Origin: Streptomyces bambusae
GTDB lineage: Bacteria > Actinomycetota > Actinomycetes > Streptomycetales > Streptomycetaceae
Reading direction: 5' to 3'
DNA length: 64,000 bases
NCBI RefSeq assembly: GCF_020532645.1
Contig: NZ_JAJAUZ010000010.1
Coordinates: 62,001-126,000 of the forward strand
Shown here: piece by piece, positions 37,087 through 51,165 of the stretch
How positions within the stretch are numbered: the first letter of the stretch is position 1
Layout of the letters: every line of letters starts with the position of its first letter
Translations under genes and position numbers: made by a program
Notes under the pieces: model-generated
Told to the model about the DNA's origin: nothing
Database searches by the model: none
The model's input: the letters and a program-made list of their open reading frames with translations, nothing else

Positions 37087-37635
37087 GTGATCGCCAACCT
37101 GGTTCAGCTGGCGTCCGGGGAAGAGCAGAACCCGCTCGTCCCGCCGGGCCCCGAGCTGCTCGTCGGCACCATCGCCTTCGCCATCGTCTTCATCGTCTTC
37201 TGGAAGAAGCTCCTCCCGAACATCAACAAGGTTCTGGAAGAGCGCCGCGAGGCGATCGAGGGCGGTATCGAGAAGGCCGAGGCGGCTCAGACCGAGGCCC
37301 AGAGCGTGCTGGAGCAGTACAAGGCCCAGCTCGCCGAGGCCCGGCACGAGGCCGCGCGCCTGCGCCAGGAGGCGCTGGAGCAGGGCACTGCGCTCAAGGA
37401 AGAGCTGCGCGCAGAGGGCCAGCGGCAGCGTGAGGAGATCATCGCTGCCGGCCACGCCCAGATCGAGGCCGACCGCAAGGCTGCCTCGCAGGCGCTGCGT
37501 CAGGACGTGGGCAAGCTCGCCACCGACCTGGCCGGCAAGCTCGTCGGCGAGTCCCTCGAGGACCACGCCCGGCAGAGCCGCACCATCGACCGCTTCCTCG
37601 ACGAGCTTGAGGAGAAGGCCGAGGCTGCCCGATGA
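37087..37635 (+). CDS. atpF: ATP synthase Fo subunit b
   Basis: 182 aa, peripheral stalk. One N-terminal membrane helix (LVGTIAFAIVFIVFWKKLL, ~24-43) followed by a long Glu/Ala/Arg coiled coil (EERREAIEGGIEKAEAAQTE onward). GTG 37087 has AAAGG 8 bases upstream; the overlapping ATG is followed at once by a stop. The stop overlaps the atpH start (ATGA). Confidence 0.95.
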   Translation: MIANLVQLASGEEQNPLVPPGPELLVGTIAFAIVFIVFWKKLLPNINKVLEERREAIEGGIEKAEAAQTEAQSVLEQYKAQLAEARHEAARLRQEALEQGTALKEELRAEGQRQREEIIAAGHAQIEADRKAASQALRQDVGKLATDLAGKLVGESLEDHARQSRTIDRFLDELEEKAEAAR

Positions 37636-38447
37636 ACGGAGCGAGCCGCGAGGCGCTGGCCACCGCTCGTGAGCGTCTGGACGCGCTGACGGACAACACG
37701 TCCGCCGATGCCCAGAAGCTCGCCGGTGAGCTGGCTGCCGTCACCGCGCTGCTCGACCGCGAGGTGTCGCTGCGTCGGGTCATCACGGACCCGGCGCAGG
37801 CCGGCGAGGCCAAGGCTGAGCTGGCCCAGCGCCTGCTCGGCGGCCAGGTCGGCGGGGAAACCCTGGACCTCGTGTCCGGCATGGTGCGGTCGCGCTGGTC
37901 GCAGTCGCGCGACCTGGTGGACGCGCTGGAGGAGCTGGCGGACACCGCCGAGCTCACCGGTGCCCAGCAGGCCGGCGTGCTCGACAACGTCGAGGACGAG
38001 CTGTTCCGCTTCGGGCGGATCGTCGCCTCCAGCACCGAGCTGCGTGCGGCGCTGACCGACCGGTCCGCCACCGCCTCGGCCAAGGGGCAGCTGCTCGGCA
38101 GTCTGCTCGGCGGCAAGGCGAACGCGGTCACCGAGCGCCTGGTCACGCGTCTCGTGACGCACCCGCGGGGACGTAGCCTGGAGTCGGGACTGGAGTCCCT
38201 GTCCACGCTCGCCGCGGCGCGCCGCAACCGGATGGTCGCCACCGTGACCACCGCGGTGCCGCTGACCGACGTGCAGAAGCAGCGTCTCGGTGCGGTCCTG
38301 GCCAAGCTGTACGGCCGCCAGATGCACCTCAACCTCGACGTCGACCCGGCGGTCCTCGGCGGGATCGCGGTGCGCGTCGGTGACGAGGTCATCGACGGCA
38401 GCCTCGCGGAGCGCCTCGCCGAGGTGTCCCGCCGCATGGCCGGCTGA
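37632..38447 (+). CDS. atpH: ATP synthase F1 subunit delta
   Basis: 271 aa, longer than the ~180 of E. coli delta, as usual in actinobacteria (extended N-terminus; DELTA domain in the C-terminal two-thirds). The end [23 protein letters not shown] is the conserved delta tail that contacts subunit b. ATG overlaps atpF by 4 bp. Confidence 0.94.
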   Translation: MNGASREALATARERLDALTDNTSADAQKLAGELAAVTALLDREVSLRRVITDPAQAGEAKAELAQRLLGGQVGGETLDLVSGMVRSRWSQSRDLVDALEELADTAELTGAQQAGVLDNVEDELFRFGRIVASSTELRAALTDRSATASAKGQLLGSLLGGKANAVTERLVTRLVTHPRGRSLESGLESLSTLAAARRNRMVATVTTAVPLTDVQKQRLGAVLAKLYGRQMHLNLDVDPAVLGGIAVRVGDEVIDGSLAERLAEVSRRMAG

Positions 38448-38513
38448 CCAAGCCACCAAGCAAAAAGCATTTCCAGCGGCCCGGTTGGGCCGTGCAGAAC
38501 TTGCAGAAGATTC

Positions 38514-38530
38514 CTGGGGGTCGCCCCCAG
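38514..38530 (+). promoter_or_regulatory. Intra-operon hairpin between atpH and atpA
   Basis: CTGGGGG / CCCCCAG stem with a TCG loop, in a 128-bp spacer unlike the short gaps elsewhere in this operon. It resembles repeat-type hairpins scattered in Streptomyces genomes. It could adjust the F1/Fo mRNA ratio by processing or partial termination. Confidence 0.6.
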
Positions 38531-38575
38531 ACCCCTAAGAAGCTTCAGGCCCAACAAGGAGAGCAGGGAACCCAG

Positions 38576-40174
<1,599 letters not shown>

Positions 40175-40194
40175 CGACGGAAGGGACCTGACTC

Positions 40195-42554
<2,360 letters not shown>

Positions 42555-42684
42555 CTCACCTGCTCTCCTGAGCAGCGCTGATTCGCAAGGAGGGGGGCGG
42601 GCCCGTCCCGTCCCCCTCCCCACGCCCATTAGAATTTGACCCAACACCCGGCCGACCCGCCGGGTGGAGACCCGAGGAGCCACC

Positions 42685-43059
42685 TTGGCTGCTGAGCTGC
42701 ACGTCGAGCTGGTCGCCGCGGACCGCAGTGTCTGGTCCGGCGAGGCCACTCTCGTTGTCGCGCGCACCACGTCCGGCGACATCGGCGTCATGCCCGGTCA
42801 CCAGCCGCTGCTCGGTGTGCTGGAATCGGGCCCGGTGACCATCCGTACGAGCGAGGGCGGCACCGTCGTCGCCGCGGTGCACGGCGGATTCCTCTCCTTC
42901 GCTGACAACAAGCTGTCGCTGCTCGCCGAGATCGCCGAGCTTGCCGACGAGATTGACGTCCAGCGTGCGGAGCGGGCACTGGAGCGCGCCAAGTCGGAGG
43001 CCAACGCTGCCGCCGAGCGTCGCGCCGAAGTCCGGCTGCGTGCGGTGACGGGGTCCTGA
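42685..43059 (+). CDS. atpC: ATP synthase F1 subunit epsilon
   Basis: 124 aa from TTG 42685, preceded by GAGGAG at 5 bases and matching the conserved start AAELHVELVAADRSVWSG; the frame is open 7 codons further. N-terminal beta-sandwich (GDIGVMPGHQPLLGVLESG) and a C-terminal helical hairpin (ERALERAKSEANAAAERRAE). It couples and inhibits ATP hydrolysis. 130 bp after atpD; last gene of the operon. Confidence 0.95.
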   Translation: MAAELHVELVAADRSVWSGEATLVVARTTSGDIGVMPGHQPLLGVLESGPVTIRTSEGGTVVAAVHGGFLSFADNKLSLLAEIAELADEIDVQRAERALERAKSEANAAAERRAEVRLRAVTGS

Positions 43060-43082
43060 CCCCGGAACCGAAGAGCTTTACC

Positions 43083-43130
43083 CCTCAGCCGCGGCCCGCT
43101 GGAATCATCCAGGCGGGGCCGCGGCTGAGG
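43083..43130 (+). terminator. Terminator of the atp operon
   Basis: 14-bp perfect stem CCTCAGCCGCGGCC / GGCCGCGGCTGAGG, 24 bp after the atpC stop. Confidence 0.88.
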
Positions 43131-43190
43131 CGATGCAGGTGCTGTTGCTGTTCCATTGCGTCATTCGGATGAGCGAGGAGGTCGGTGAAG

Positions 43191-43637
43191 ATGCTCCTCG
43201 CTCTGCTTGTGAGCGGCCTGGTCGTCGCCCTGGTGGTGATCGGCCTCTTTGTGTTCGGCCTGCGCCGGCGGCTGATCCAGCGCTCGGGCGGGACGTTCGA
43301 CTGCAGCCTGCGCTGGGACGTGCCCGAGGAGACCGACCTGTCCGGCAAGGGCTGGGTCTACGGGGTGGCCCGCTACAGCGGTGACCGCATCGAGTGGTTC
43401 CGCGTCTTCAGCTACTCCCCGCGGCCGCGCCGGCTGCTGGAGCGCTCGTCGATCGAGGTGCTCGCCCGGCGTGCCCCCGAGGGCGAGGAGGAGCTGGCGC
43501 TGCTGTCCGACGCCGTCGTGCTCGGCTGCCTCCACCAGGGGGTCCGCCTGGAGCTGGCGATGAGCGAGGACGCCCTGACCGGCTTCCTGGCGTGGCTGGA
43601 GGCGGCTCCGCCCGGCCAGAGGGTGAATGTCGCCTAG
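43191..43637 (+). CDS. DUF2550 membrane protein
   Basis: 148 aa from ATG 43191 (AGGAGG 9 bases upstream; the GTG at 43185 is also possible but too close to the SD). One N-terminal membrane helix LLALLVSGLVVALVVIGLFV, then a cytoplasmic domain: FGLRRRLIQRSGGTFDCSLR, WVYGVARYSGDRIEWFRVFS. DUF2550 is an actinobacterial family of unknown function found directly after the atp operon in Streptomyces and Mycobacterium; the position matches. Confidence 0.88.
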   Translation: MLLALLVSGLVVALVVIGLFVFGLRRRLIQRSGGTFDCSLRWDVPEETDLSGKGWVYGVARYSGDRIEWFRVFSYSPRPRRLLERSSIEVLARRAPEGEEELALLSDAVVLGCLHQGVRLELAMSEDALTGFLAWLEAAPPGQRVNVA

Positions 43638-43732
43638 CCTGCTGGGCCGTACGGCCGAATCCGGGTGACGCACACCCCGGTGTCTCGTTTGTGCTGCGGA
43701 CAGTGCTCCCGTCACAGGATCGAGGCCCTGCA

Positions 43733-43975
43733 ATGCCTTTTCCCCGTGTTCCCGCGGCCTTCGCCGCATTCCTGCTGTCCGCAGGTGCCCTGACGCTCGG
43801 CGCCGGTTCCGCGGCCGCCGCCCCCGGGGTGCTCTGCGAGGAGGGCACCTGGGCGCTGCCCGGCGGCCTCTACACCGTGTGCGAGAACGGTGACTACGTG
43901 GTCCACACCTGCCCGCCCGGCAGCTCGGCGGTGCAGATCGGCCAGGGCATCGCGACCTGTGAGTGGGACGAGTAG
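43733..43975 (+). CDS. Small secreted protein, peritrophin/CBM14-like cysteine pattern
   Basis: 80 aa. Signal peptide ~1-30 (RVPAAFAAFLLSAGALTLGA, ending AAAAPG). The ~50-residue mature part has four Cys in the order LCEEGTW, TVCENGDYVV, HTCPPGS, ATCEWDE. The C-x-NG...C-P-x-G...C-x-W spacing resembles the chitin-binding type-2 (CBM14, peritrophin-A) module, minus one disulfide. ATG 43733. It ends 130 bp from the stop of the convergent chitinase gene, which makes chitin binding plausible. The assignment is by motif only. Confidence 0.6.
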   Translation: MPFPRVPAAFAAFLLSAGALTLGAGSAAAAPGVLCEEGTWALPGGLYTVCENGDYVVHTCPPGSSAVQIGQGIATCEWDE

Positions 43976-44104
43976 CAGCCGGTACCGGCCCGGGAACGGG
44001 TGAAGCCGGGGAGCGGGGGGCGGACCCCTCTCCCCGGCTTCGGTCTCCCGGCCGGTGGTGCTTCCGGCCGGTGGTGCTCCGGGCGGTCGTGCTCCGGGCC
44101 GGTG

Positions 44105-45946
<1,842 letters not shown>

Positions 45947-46061
45947 GGGTGCTCCTCCGTAGGTCCGTCGGCATCGGGGGATCGACAACGACATGGGGGT
46001 GGGACCTGCGCCGCCCGTGAGCACGCTTTGTCATGGCACGCTCACCACAGTGATTGCGGTG

Positions 46062-46103
46062 AGCGTAGAAAGGTCTGGACCAAGCGTCAAGAGGTCCAGA
46101 CCT
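46062..46103 (-). promoter_or_regulatory. Chitinase promoter with 12-bp repeats
   Basis: On the minus strand: AGGTCTGGACCT (46103-46092), then -35 TTGACG (46090-46085), then TGGTCCAGACCT (46082-46071), then -10 TACGCT (46067-46062), with a 17-bp -35/-10 spacer. Streptomyces chitinase promoters are known for 12-bp repeats of this type around the -35 box, related to the DasR-responsive TGGTCTAGACCA element. Chitin-inducible, glucose-repressed expression is therefore likely. Confidence 0.85.
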
Positions 46104-46166
46104 CATGGGGCCGACACTGCGCCGTTTGTCGGCCGGATGTCGGCCGGATCTCCGCCGGCCTCCGGG

Positions 46167-46817
46167 CTAGAGCCCCAACTCCTGTGCCAGGACGGCCGCT
46201 TGGACCCGGCTGCGGAGTTCCAGCTTGCCGAGCAGCCGGCTCACGTGGGTCTTCGCGGTGGCCTCCGCCATCTCCAGCCGGGCCGCGATCTCCGCGTTCG
46301 ACAGCCCCTGGCCCAGGCACGACAGCACCTCCCGCTCCCGCGGGGTCAGGGCAGCCACCGCGGCGTGCTGCGCCGGGTCCGGCTGCCGGGCCGGCTTCGG
46401 GGCCGCGAACTCCGCGATCAGCCGCCGGGTCACCGCCGGGGCGATCAGGCCCTCGCCGCGCGCCACCGTCCGCACCCCCGCGATCAGGTCGGCCGCCTCC
46501 GTGTTCTTCAGCAGGAAGCCCGACGCACCGGCGCGCAGCGCCCCGAACACGTACTCGTCCAGGTCGAAGGTGGTCAGGACGAGGACGTCGGCCAGGCCCT
46601 CGGCGACCACCTGGCGGGTGGCGGAGACGCCGTCCAGCCGGGGCATCTGCACGTCCATGAGCACCACGTCGGGGCGCAGGGAGCGGGCCAGCCGGACCGC
46701 CTCCTCGCCGTCCGCGGCCTCGCCCGCCACCTCGATGTCGCCCGCGCTGCGCAGGATGAGCACCAGCCCGGCCCGTACGGCCTGCTGGTCCTCGGCGACC
46801 AGCACCCGGATCGTCAC
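46167..46817 (-). CDS. Response regulator, NarL/LuxR family
   Basis: 216 aa. Receiver domain (1-120): VLVAEDQQAVRAGLVLIL, phospho-Asp in DVVLMDVQMPRLDG, LTTF, and Lys in GFLLKNTEAADL. C-terminal LuxR-type HTH (~148-210): LTPREREVLSCLGQGLSNAE and AEATAKTHVSRLLGKLELRS. GTG 46817 overlaps the kinase stop (GTGA), so both are co-translated. The pair lies upstream of the chitinase gene on the same strand but is transcribed separately, since its own promoter sits between them. Confidence 0.93.
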   Translation of the reverse strand: MTIRVLVAEDQQAVRAGLVLILRSAGDIEVAGEAADGEEAVRLARSLRPDVVLMDVQMPRLDGVSATRQVVAEGLADVLVLTTFDLDEYVFGALRAGASGFLLKNTEAADLIAGVRTVARGEGLIAPAVTRRLIAEFAAPKPARQPDPAQHAAVAALTPREREVLSCLGQGLSNAEIAARLEMAEATAKTHVSRLLGKLELRSRVQAAVLAQELGL

Positions 46818-48022
46818 GTGTTCACCACTTTCTCGTCGGCGGGCAGCTCGGCCCGCACCCGCCACCGGTCCGGACCGTCCGGACCGGCCTCGAACTCCCC
46901 GCCCAGCAGGGCCACCCGTTCGCGCATGCCGACCAGGCCCGCGCCCGAGCCCGGTGCTCTCGGACCGGAGCGGTGCTCACCGTACGGACTGTCGATCCGG
47001 ACCGTGAGCACCCCGTCGGCCAGCGCCAGCCGCACCTCCACCCGCCCGGGCGCCGCATGCTTGATCGCGTTGGTCAGCGACTCCTGCACGATCCGGTACG
47101 CCGCCAGGTCGACCGGCGCCGGCAGGCCGCCGCCCCTGGCCCCCGCCGCCGGCCGCTCGTCGTGCAGCACGAACTCCAGCCCGCTCGCCGCCCCGTTCCG
47201 CCCGGCCTGCTCCAGCAGCGCGTCCACCGCCTCCAGGGTCGGCTGCGCCACCGCCTCGCCGTCCCCGCCCGCCGTCCGCAGCAGCCCGATCAGCCGCCGC
47301 ATCTCCGCCAGCCCCTGCACGCTGTTCTCCCGGATCACCGCCAGCGCCTCCCTGCTGGTCTCCGGCGAGTCGATCGACAGCGCGGCGGTCGAGTGGATCG
47401 CGATCGCCGACAGGTGGTTGGCCACCATGTCGTGCAGCTCCCGCGCCATCCGGGCCCGCTCCGCCGTCACCGCCTGCTTGCGGTCCATCTCCGCCAGCAG
47501 CGCCGTCTGCTCCGCCCGCAGCCGGGCCGCCTCGGCGGTGTCCCGGTGGCTGCGCACCGCGGCGCCCGTGACCGCCGGGAAGAAGCAGATGATCGACGTC
47601 ACCACGCCGAGCATCAGCGCCTGGACGTCCTGCCACCAGGCCAGCGCGGCCACCGTCACCGCGATGGTGATCCCGGCCGTCGTGAACGGCAGCCGCCGGG
47701 CCATCCGCGCGTTGCCGTACACCACCGCCGCGTACATCAGGTCCGTGAACATCATGACCGTGGCCATGCTGCCCACCGTGAACTGGTCGGTGACCACCGC
47801 CGCGGTGCCCACCAGCAGGGCGGTCTGCGGGGCGGTGCGGCGCAGCAGTTCCAGGACCGCCGTCACCGCCATCGGCACCAGCACCACCCACTCGGGCACC
47901 AGCCGGCGCCCGGCGTTGAGATGCAGCCCGAGGGCGTACAGCAGCAGGCCGATGAACAGGCTGATCCCGGCGATCATGACGTCGTGCCGGTGCGGGCGGG
48001 GGAGGGTCACCACGCCATCCAA
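46814..48022 (-). CDS. Sensor histidine kinase, HisKA_3 family
   Basis: 402 aa. About five N-terminal membrane helices (VMIAGISLFIGLLLYALGL, VVLVPMAVTAVLELL, TALLVGTAAVVTDQF, TAGITIAVTVAALAWW, ALMLGVVTSIICFFPAVTG), then the dimerisation/phospho-acceptor helix ERARMARELHDMVANHLSAI with the His, and a HATPase domain (NAIKHA, GSGAGLVGMRERVALLGG). It has no large extracellular loop, so it senses the membrane or an intramembrane cue. The TTG start (48022) is weak; the ATG at codon 16 (VMIAGIS) is an alternative. Confidence 0.9.
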   Translation of the reverse strand: MDGVVTLPRPHRHDVMIAGISLFIGLLLYALGLHLNAGRRLVPEWVVLVPMAVTAVLELLRRTAPQTALLVGTAAVVTDQFTVGSMATVMMFTDLMYAAVVYGNARMARRLPFTTAGITIAVTVAALAWWQDVQALMLGVVTSIICFFPAVTGAAVRSHRDTAEAARLRAEQTALLAEMDRKQAVTAERARMARELHDMVANHLSAIAIHSTAALSIDSPETSREALAVIRENSVQGLAEMRRLIGLLRTAGGDGEAVAQPTLEAVDALLEQAGRNGAASGLEFVLHDERPAAGARGGGLPAPVDLAAYRIVQESLTNAIKHAAPGRVEVRLALADGVLTVRIDSPYGEHRSGPRAPGSGAGLVGMRERVALLGGEFEAGPDGPDRWRVRAELPADEKVVNT

Positions 48023-48200
48023 CAGGGTCCCGGCCCGCTGCGCGTCACCTCCGCGGCCTTGGCCGGGAAGGCCGTGTACATCGAAGGATGCAGGCGCGGT
48101 TCACCACCGGAGACGAGGAAACGGCGCCGGCGCCCGGCGACAGTGGAAGAGCGGCCGGACCCCGGCCCGGACACCCCACCCCCGAGACCCGGAGGACGTC

Positions 48201-48761
48201 GTGATCGTCGCGCTCATCATCGCCTGCGAAGTGGCGTTCTGGCTGCTGCTCGCCGCCGGGCTGGCCCTGCGCTACGTGGCGCGGATGCCGCGCGCCGGGG
48301 CCGCCGTCCTGATGTGCGAGCCGCTGCTGGAGGCCCTCCTGCTGGTGGTCACCGTGATCGACCTGCGCAACGGCGCCGAGCCGGACTGGAAGCACGGCCT
48401 GGCCGCCGTCTACATCGGCTTCTCGGTGGGCCTCGGCCGCCACACCATCCGCCGGGTCGACGCGTACGTCGCGCACCGCTTCGCCGGCGGCCCGGAGCCC
48501 GTGAAGCCGCCGGCGGCGGGCCGGGCGCGCACGGTGTACGAGTGGCAGTCGGCGGGCCGCTGGATCCTCTCGGCCGCCGTGGCCTGGCTCCTCCTCCAGG
48601 CCGCCGCCTGCTTCGTCGGCAGCGCCGCGGCCGCCCCCCTGCACGGCTGGCAGACGAAGATGCTCTGGGTGATCGGGATCAACCTCGTCATCGCCCTCTC
48701 GTACACCTTCTTCCCGAAGCAGGCGAAGGAGACGAGGAAGGCCGCCAGCCCGGGCCGCTGA
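48201..48761 (+). CDS. Membrane protein of unknown function
   Basis: 186 aa from GTG 48201 (GGAGG five bases upstream). Four likely membrane helices: VALIIACEVAFWLLLAAGLA, AVLMCEPLLEALLLVVTVID, GRWILSAAVAWLLLQAAACF and MLWVIGINLVIALSYTFFP, with a basic loop (ARMPRAG, GRHTIRRVDAYVAHRF). I do not recognise a named family. It is divergent from the kinase gene and convergent with the cobalamin adenosyltransferase gene. Confidence 0.75.
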   Translation: MIVALIIACEVAFWLLLAAGLALRYVARMPRAGAAVLMCEPLLEALLLVVTVIDLRNGAEPDWKHGLAAVYIGFSVGLGRHTIRRVDAYVAHRFAGGPEPVKPPAAGRARTVYEWQSAGRWILSAAVAWLLLQAAACFVGSAAAAPLHGWQTKMLWVIGINLVIALSYTFFPKQAKETRKAASPGR

Positions 48762-48776
48762 CCGGGGCCCGGGCCG

Positions 48777-49349
48777 TCAGCGTTCGCCGCCGGGAACCCA
48801 CAGGACGTCGCCGGTCTCCTTGTTGGCGATGCGGGCCAGGATGAAGAGGAGGTCCGACAGGCGGTTGAGGTAGGTGGCCGTCAGGGGGTTCATCGAGTCG
48901 CCGTGGACCTCCATCGCCGCCCACGTCGAGCGCTCGGCCCGGCGGACCACCGTGCACGCCTGGTGGAGCAGGGCCGCGCCGGGCGTGCCGCCGGGGAGGA
49001 TGAAGCTGCGGAGCTTCTCCAGCTGCTCGTTGAAGCGGTCGCAGTCCGCCTCCAGCCGGTCGACGTAGAACTGCTCGACGCGCAGCGGCGGGTACTGCGG
49101 GTCCGGCACCACCGGCGTGGACAGGTCCGCGCCCACGTCGAAGAGGTCGTTCTGGACCCGGGTGAGGACCGTCGCGACCTCCTCGGCGAGCCCGCCGAGG
49201 GCGATGGCGGTGCCGATGACCGCGTTCGCTTCGTTGGCATCTGCGTACGCGGAGATGCGCAGGTCCGTCTTGGCCGTACGGCTCATGTCCCCCAGGGCTG
49301 TGGTGCCCTTGTCGCCGGTACGGGTGTAGATGCGCGTCAGATTCACCAT
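48777..49349 (-). CDS. Cob(I)alamin adenosyltransferase, PduO type
   Basis: 190 aa. Transfers adenosine from ATP to cob(I)alamin to make adenosylcobalamin. The N-terminal ATP-binding motif RIYTRTGDKGTTALGD, DANEANAVIGTAIAL, the central QNDLFDVGADLSTP and C-terminal FILPGGTPGAALLHQACTVVRRAERS plus NRLSDLLFILAR are diagnostic. ATG 49349. Adenosylcobalamin would serve B12 mutases and class II ribonucleotide reductase; no such enzyme is in the window. Confidence 0.95.
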   Translation of the reverse strand: MVNLTRIYTRTGDKGTTALGDMSRTAKTDLRISAYADANEANAVIGTAIALGGLAEEVATVLTRVQNDLFDVGADLSTPVVPDPQYPPLRVEQFYVDRLEADCDRFNEQLEKLRSFILPGGTPGAALLHQACTVVRRAERSTWAAMEVHGDSMNPLTATYLNRLSDLLFILARIANKETGDVLWVPGGER

Positions 49350-49561
49350 GCCGCCAGCCTAGCCAGAACCCCTCGGCCGGCGGCCGCGGCCGGGTCGGGT
49401 CCGGTGCCCAACTGGAGGGCTTCCGCGCGGCGATGGGCCGTACCGGTGTGATGTCCGTCATCTGAGACGTGACGCGTGTTACTTCCCGGTCACACGGCCG
49501 CTCACGGACGCTAGTCTCCGCCGGAGAGGCCGTGATATCGACAGAGATCCAGAGGTGTGCA

Positions 49562-50410
49562 GTGGCTGGGAAGCTTGCCGTCATCGGTGCCGGACTGATG
49601 GGTTCCGGTATCGCCCAGGTATCCGCCCAGGCGGGTTGGGACGTCGTCCTGCGTGACGTCACGGACGCCGCGCTGACCCGCGGCACGGACGGCATCAAGG
49701 CCTCGTACGACAAGTTCGTCTCGAAGGGCAAGCTCGCCGCGGAGGACGCCGAGGCGGCCCTCGCGCGCATCACCACGAGCACCGACCTCGACGCCGTCGC
49801 GGACGCGGACATCGTGGTCGAGGCCGTCTTCGAGAAGCTGGAGGTCAAGCACGAGATCTTCCGCTCCCTCGACAAGATCGTCCGGGACGACGCGGTCCTC
49901 GCCTCCAACACCTCCGCCATCCCGATCACGAAGATCGCCGCCGTCACCGAGCGCCCCGAGCGCGTCGTCGGCACCCACTTCTTCTCGCCGGTCCCGATGA
50001 TGCAGCTCTGCGAGCTCGTCCGCGGCTACAAGACCAGCGACGAGACCCTCGCCACCGCCCGCGCGTTCGCCGAGTCCGTCGGCAAGACCTGCATCGTCGT
50101 CAACCGCGACGTCGCCGGCTTCGTCACCACCCGCCTGATCTCGGCACTCGTCGTCGAAGCGGCAAAGCTCTACGAATCGGGCGTGGCCTCCGCCGAAGAC
50201 ATCGACATCGCGTGCAAGCTGGGATTCGGCCACGCGATGGGGCCGCTGGCGACGGCCGACCTCACGGGCGTCGACATCCTGATGCACGCCACCAGCAACA
50301 TCTACACCGAATGCCAGGACGAGAAGTTCGCCCCGCCGGAGCTGATGCGGCGCATGGTCGATGCCGGTGACATCGGCCGCAAGAGCGGACAGGGCTTCTA
50401 CAAGCACTGA
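49562..50410 (+). CDS. 3-hydroxybutyryl-CoA dehydrogenase
   Basis: 282 aa from GTG 49562. Oxidises (S)-3-hydroxybutyryl-CoA with NAD(P). N-terminal Rossmann motif LAVIGAGLMGSGIAQVSAQA, the catalytic region LASNTSAIPITKIA and RVVGTHFFSPVPMMQL with the His, and the C-terminal dimerisation domain with LGFGHAMGPLATADLTGVDI. Length and motifs match the single-function FadB2/Hbd type. The pathway is short-chain acyl-CoA or butyryl-CoA metabolism, which feeds ethylmalonyl-CoA in Streptomyces. Confidence 0.94.
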   Translation: MAGKLAVIGAGLMGSGIAQVSAQAGWDVVLRDVTDAALTRGTDGIKASYDKFVSKGKLAAEDAEAALARITTSTDLDAVADADIVVEAVFEKLEVKHEIFRSLDKIVRDDAVLASNTSAIPITKIAAVTERPERVVGTHFFSPVPMMQLCELVRGYKTSDETLATARAFAESVGKTCIVVNRDVAGFVTTRLISALVVEAAKLYESGVASAEDIDIACKLGFGHAMGPLATADLTGVDILMHATSNIYTECQDEKFAPPELMRRMVDAGDIGRKSGQGFYKH

Positions 50411-50470
50411 GCGAGCGCGACCGTTCGACTGCATCACCCTGCAGGGTGAATTAAGTATCGGTTCGCTCAC

Positions 50471-50523
50471 GGTCGGCAACTTCCCTGCCCGCAAGGCAGT
50501 CACTCCAGTGAGAGTTGCCGACC
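50471..50523. promoter_or_regulatory. Inverted repeat in the leader of the STAS gene
   Basis: 11-bp exact complementary arms GGTCGGCAACT (50471-50481) and AGTTGCCGACC (50513-50523), with a smaller inner stem CTGCC/GGCAG. It lies 39 bp before the STAS start and ~60 bp after the dehydrogenase stop, so terminator or leader structure are both possible. Confidence 0.55.
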
Positions 50524-50561
50524 TACGGACCACACGCACGCGTACCTGCCGGGGAGCACAC

Positions 50562-50885
50562 ATGCACATCAGGGGCGACCACGCCGAACTCGCTGTCGGG
50601 GGCCGCCTCGACGTGCGCAGCGCGGCTGACGCCCGAACGGTCCTGCACTCCGCCCTCGACGACGGCGTCGGCGACCTGGTCCTCGACCTGACCGCCCTCG
50701 ACTCGTGGGACGCGACCGGCCTGGGCGTCATCATGGGCGCCCACCGCCGGGCCGGCCGCACCGGCCGCCGGCTGGTGCTGCGCGGTGTGCCCCCGCAGAT
50801 GCAGCGACTGCTGGTCGCCACCCGGCTGCACCGGATCCTCGCCATCGAGGGCGGCCTCGCCGCCGAATCCCTGCCCCGGGTCTGA
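50562..50885 (+). CDS. STAS-domain protein (anti-sigma factor antagonist-like)
   Basis: 107 aa, one STAS domain: AELAVGGRLDVRSAADARTV, DLVLDLTALDSWDATGLGVI, MGAHRRAGRTGRRLVLRG and RLLVATRLHRILAI. Such proteins bind an anti-sigma kinase and are switched by phosphorylation. The usual phospho-Ser just before GL is Thr here (DATGLG). No anti-sigma factor gene is adjacent. ATG 50562 with GGGGAG upstream. Confidence 0.9.
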   Translation: MHIRGDHAELAVGGRLDVRSAADARTVLHSALDDGVGDLVLDLTALDSWDATGLGVIMGAHRRAGRTGRRLVLRGVPPQMQRLLVATRLHRILAIEGGLAAESLPRV

Positions 50886-51165
50886 TCCGCCGCCCCGCTC
50901 GCCGCCGGCGGACCCCGCCCGTCCGTTCTCCCCCCGTCCTCCACAGTTCTCCCACCGACCCCTCGCCGTCCACACGTCCGAGTCCGTAACGTGATGGTCC
51001 CGTGCCGAGGGGACCCCGGCTGTTCCCGGATACTGGGCGTACGTCTAGGGTTCGGCCGTCGGCCCTTGGTGAACCCACGGGGCGGACGCCGGACCAGATG
51101 CGACAGCGGAGTGTGCGAAGGCCGGGAAGAACGACGGCGCACCACGCGATCGGGGGGCTTTGGTC

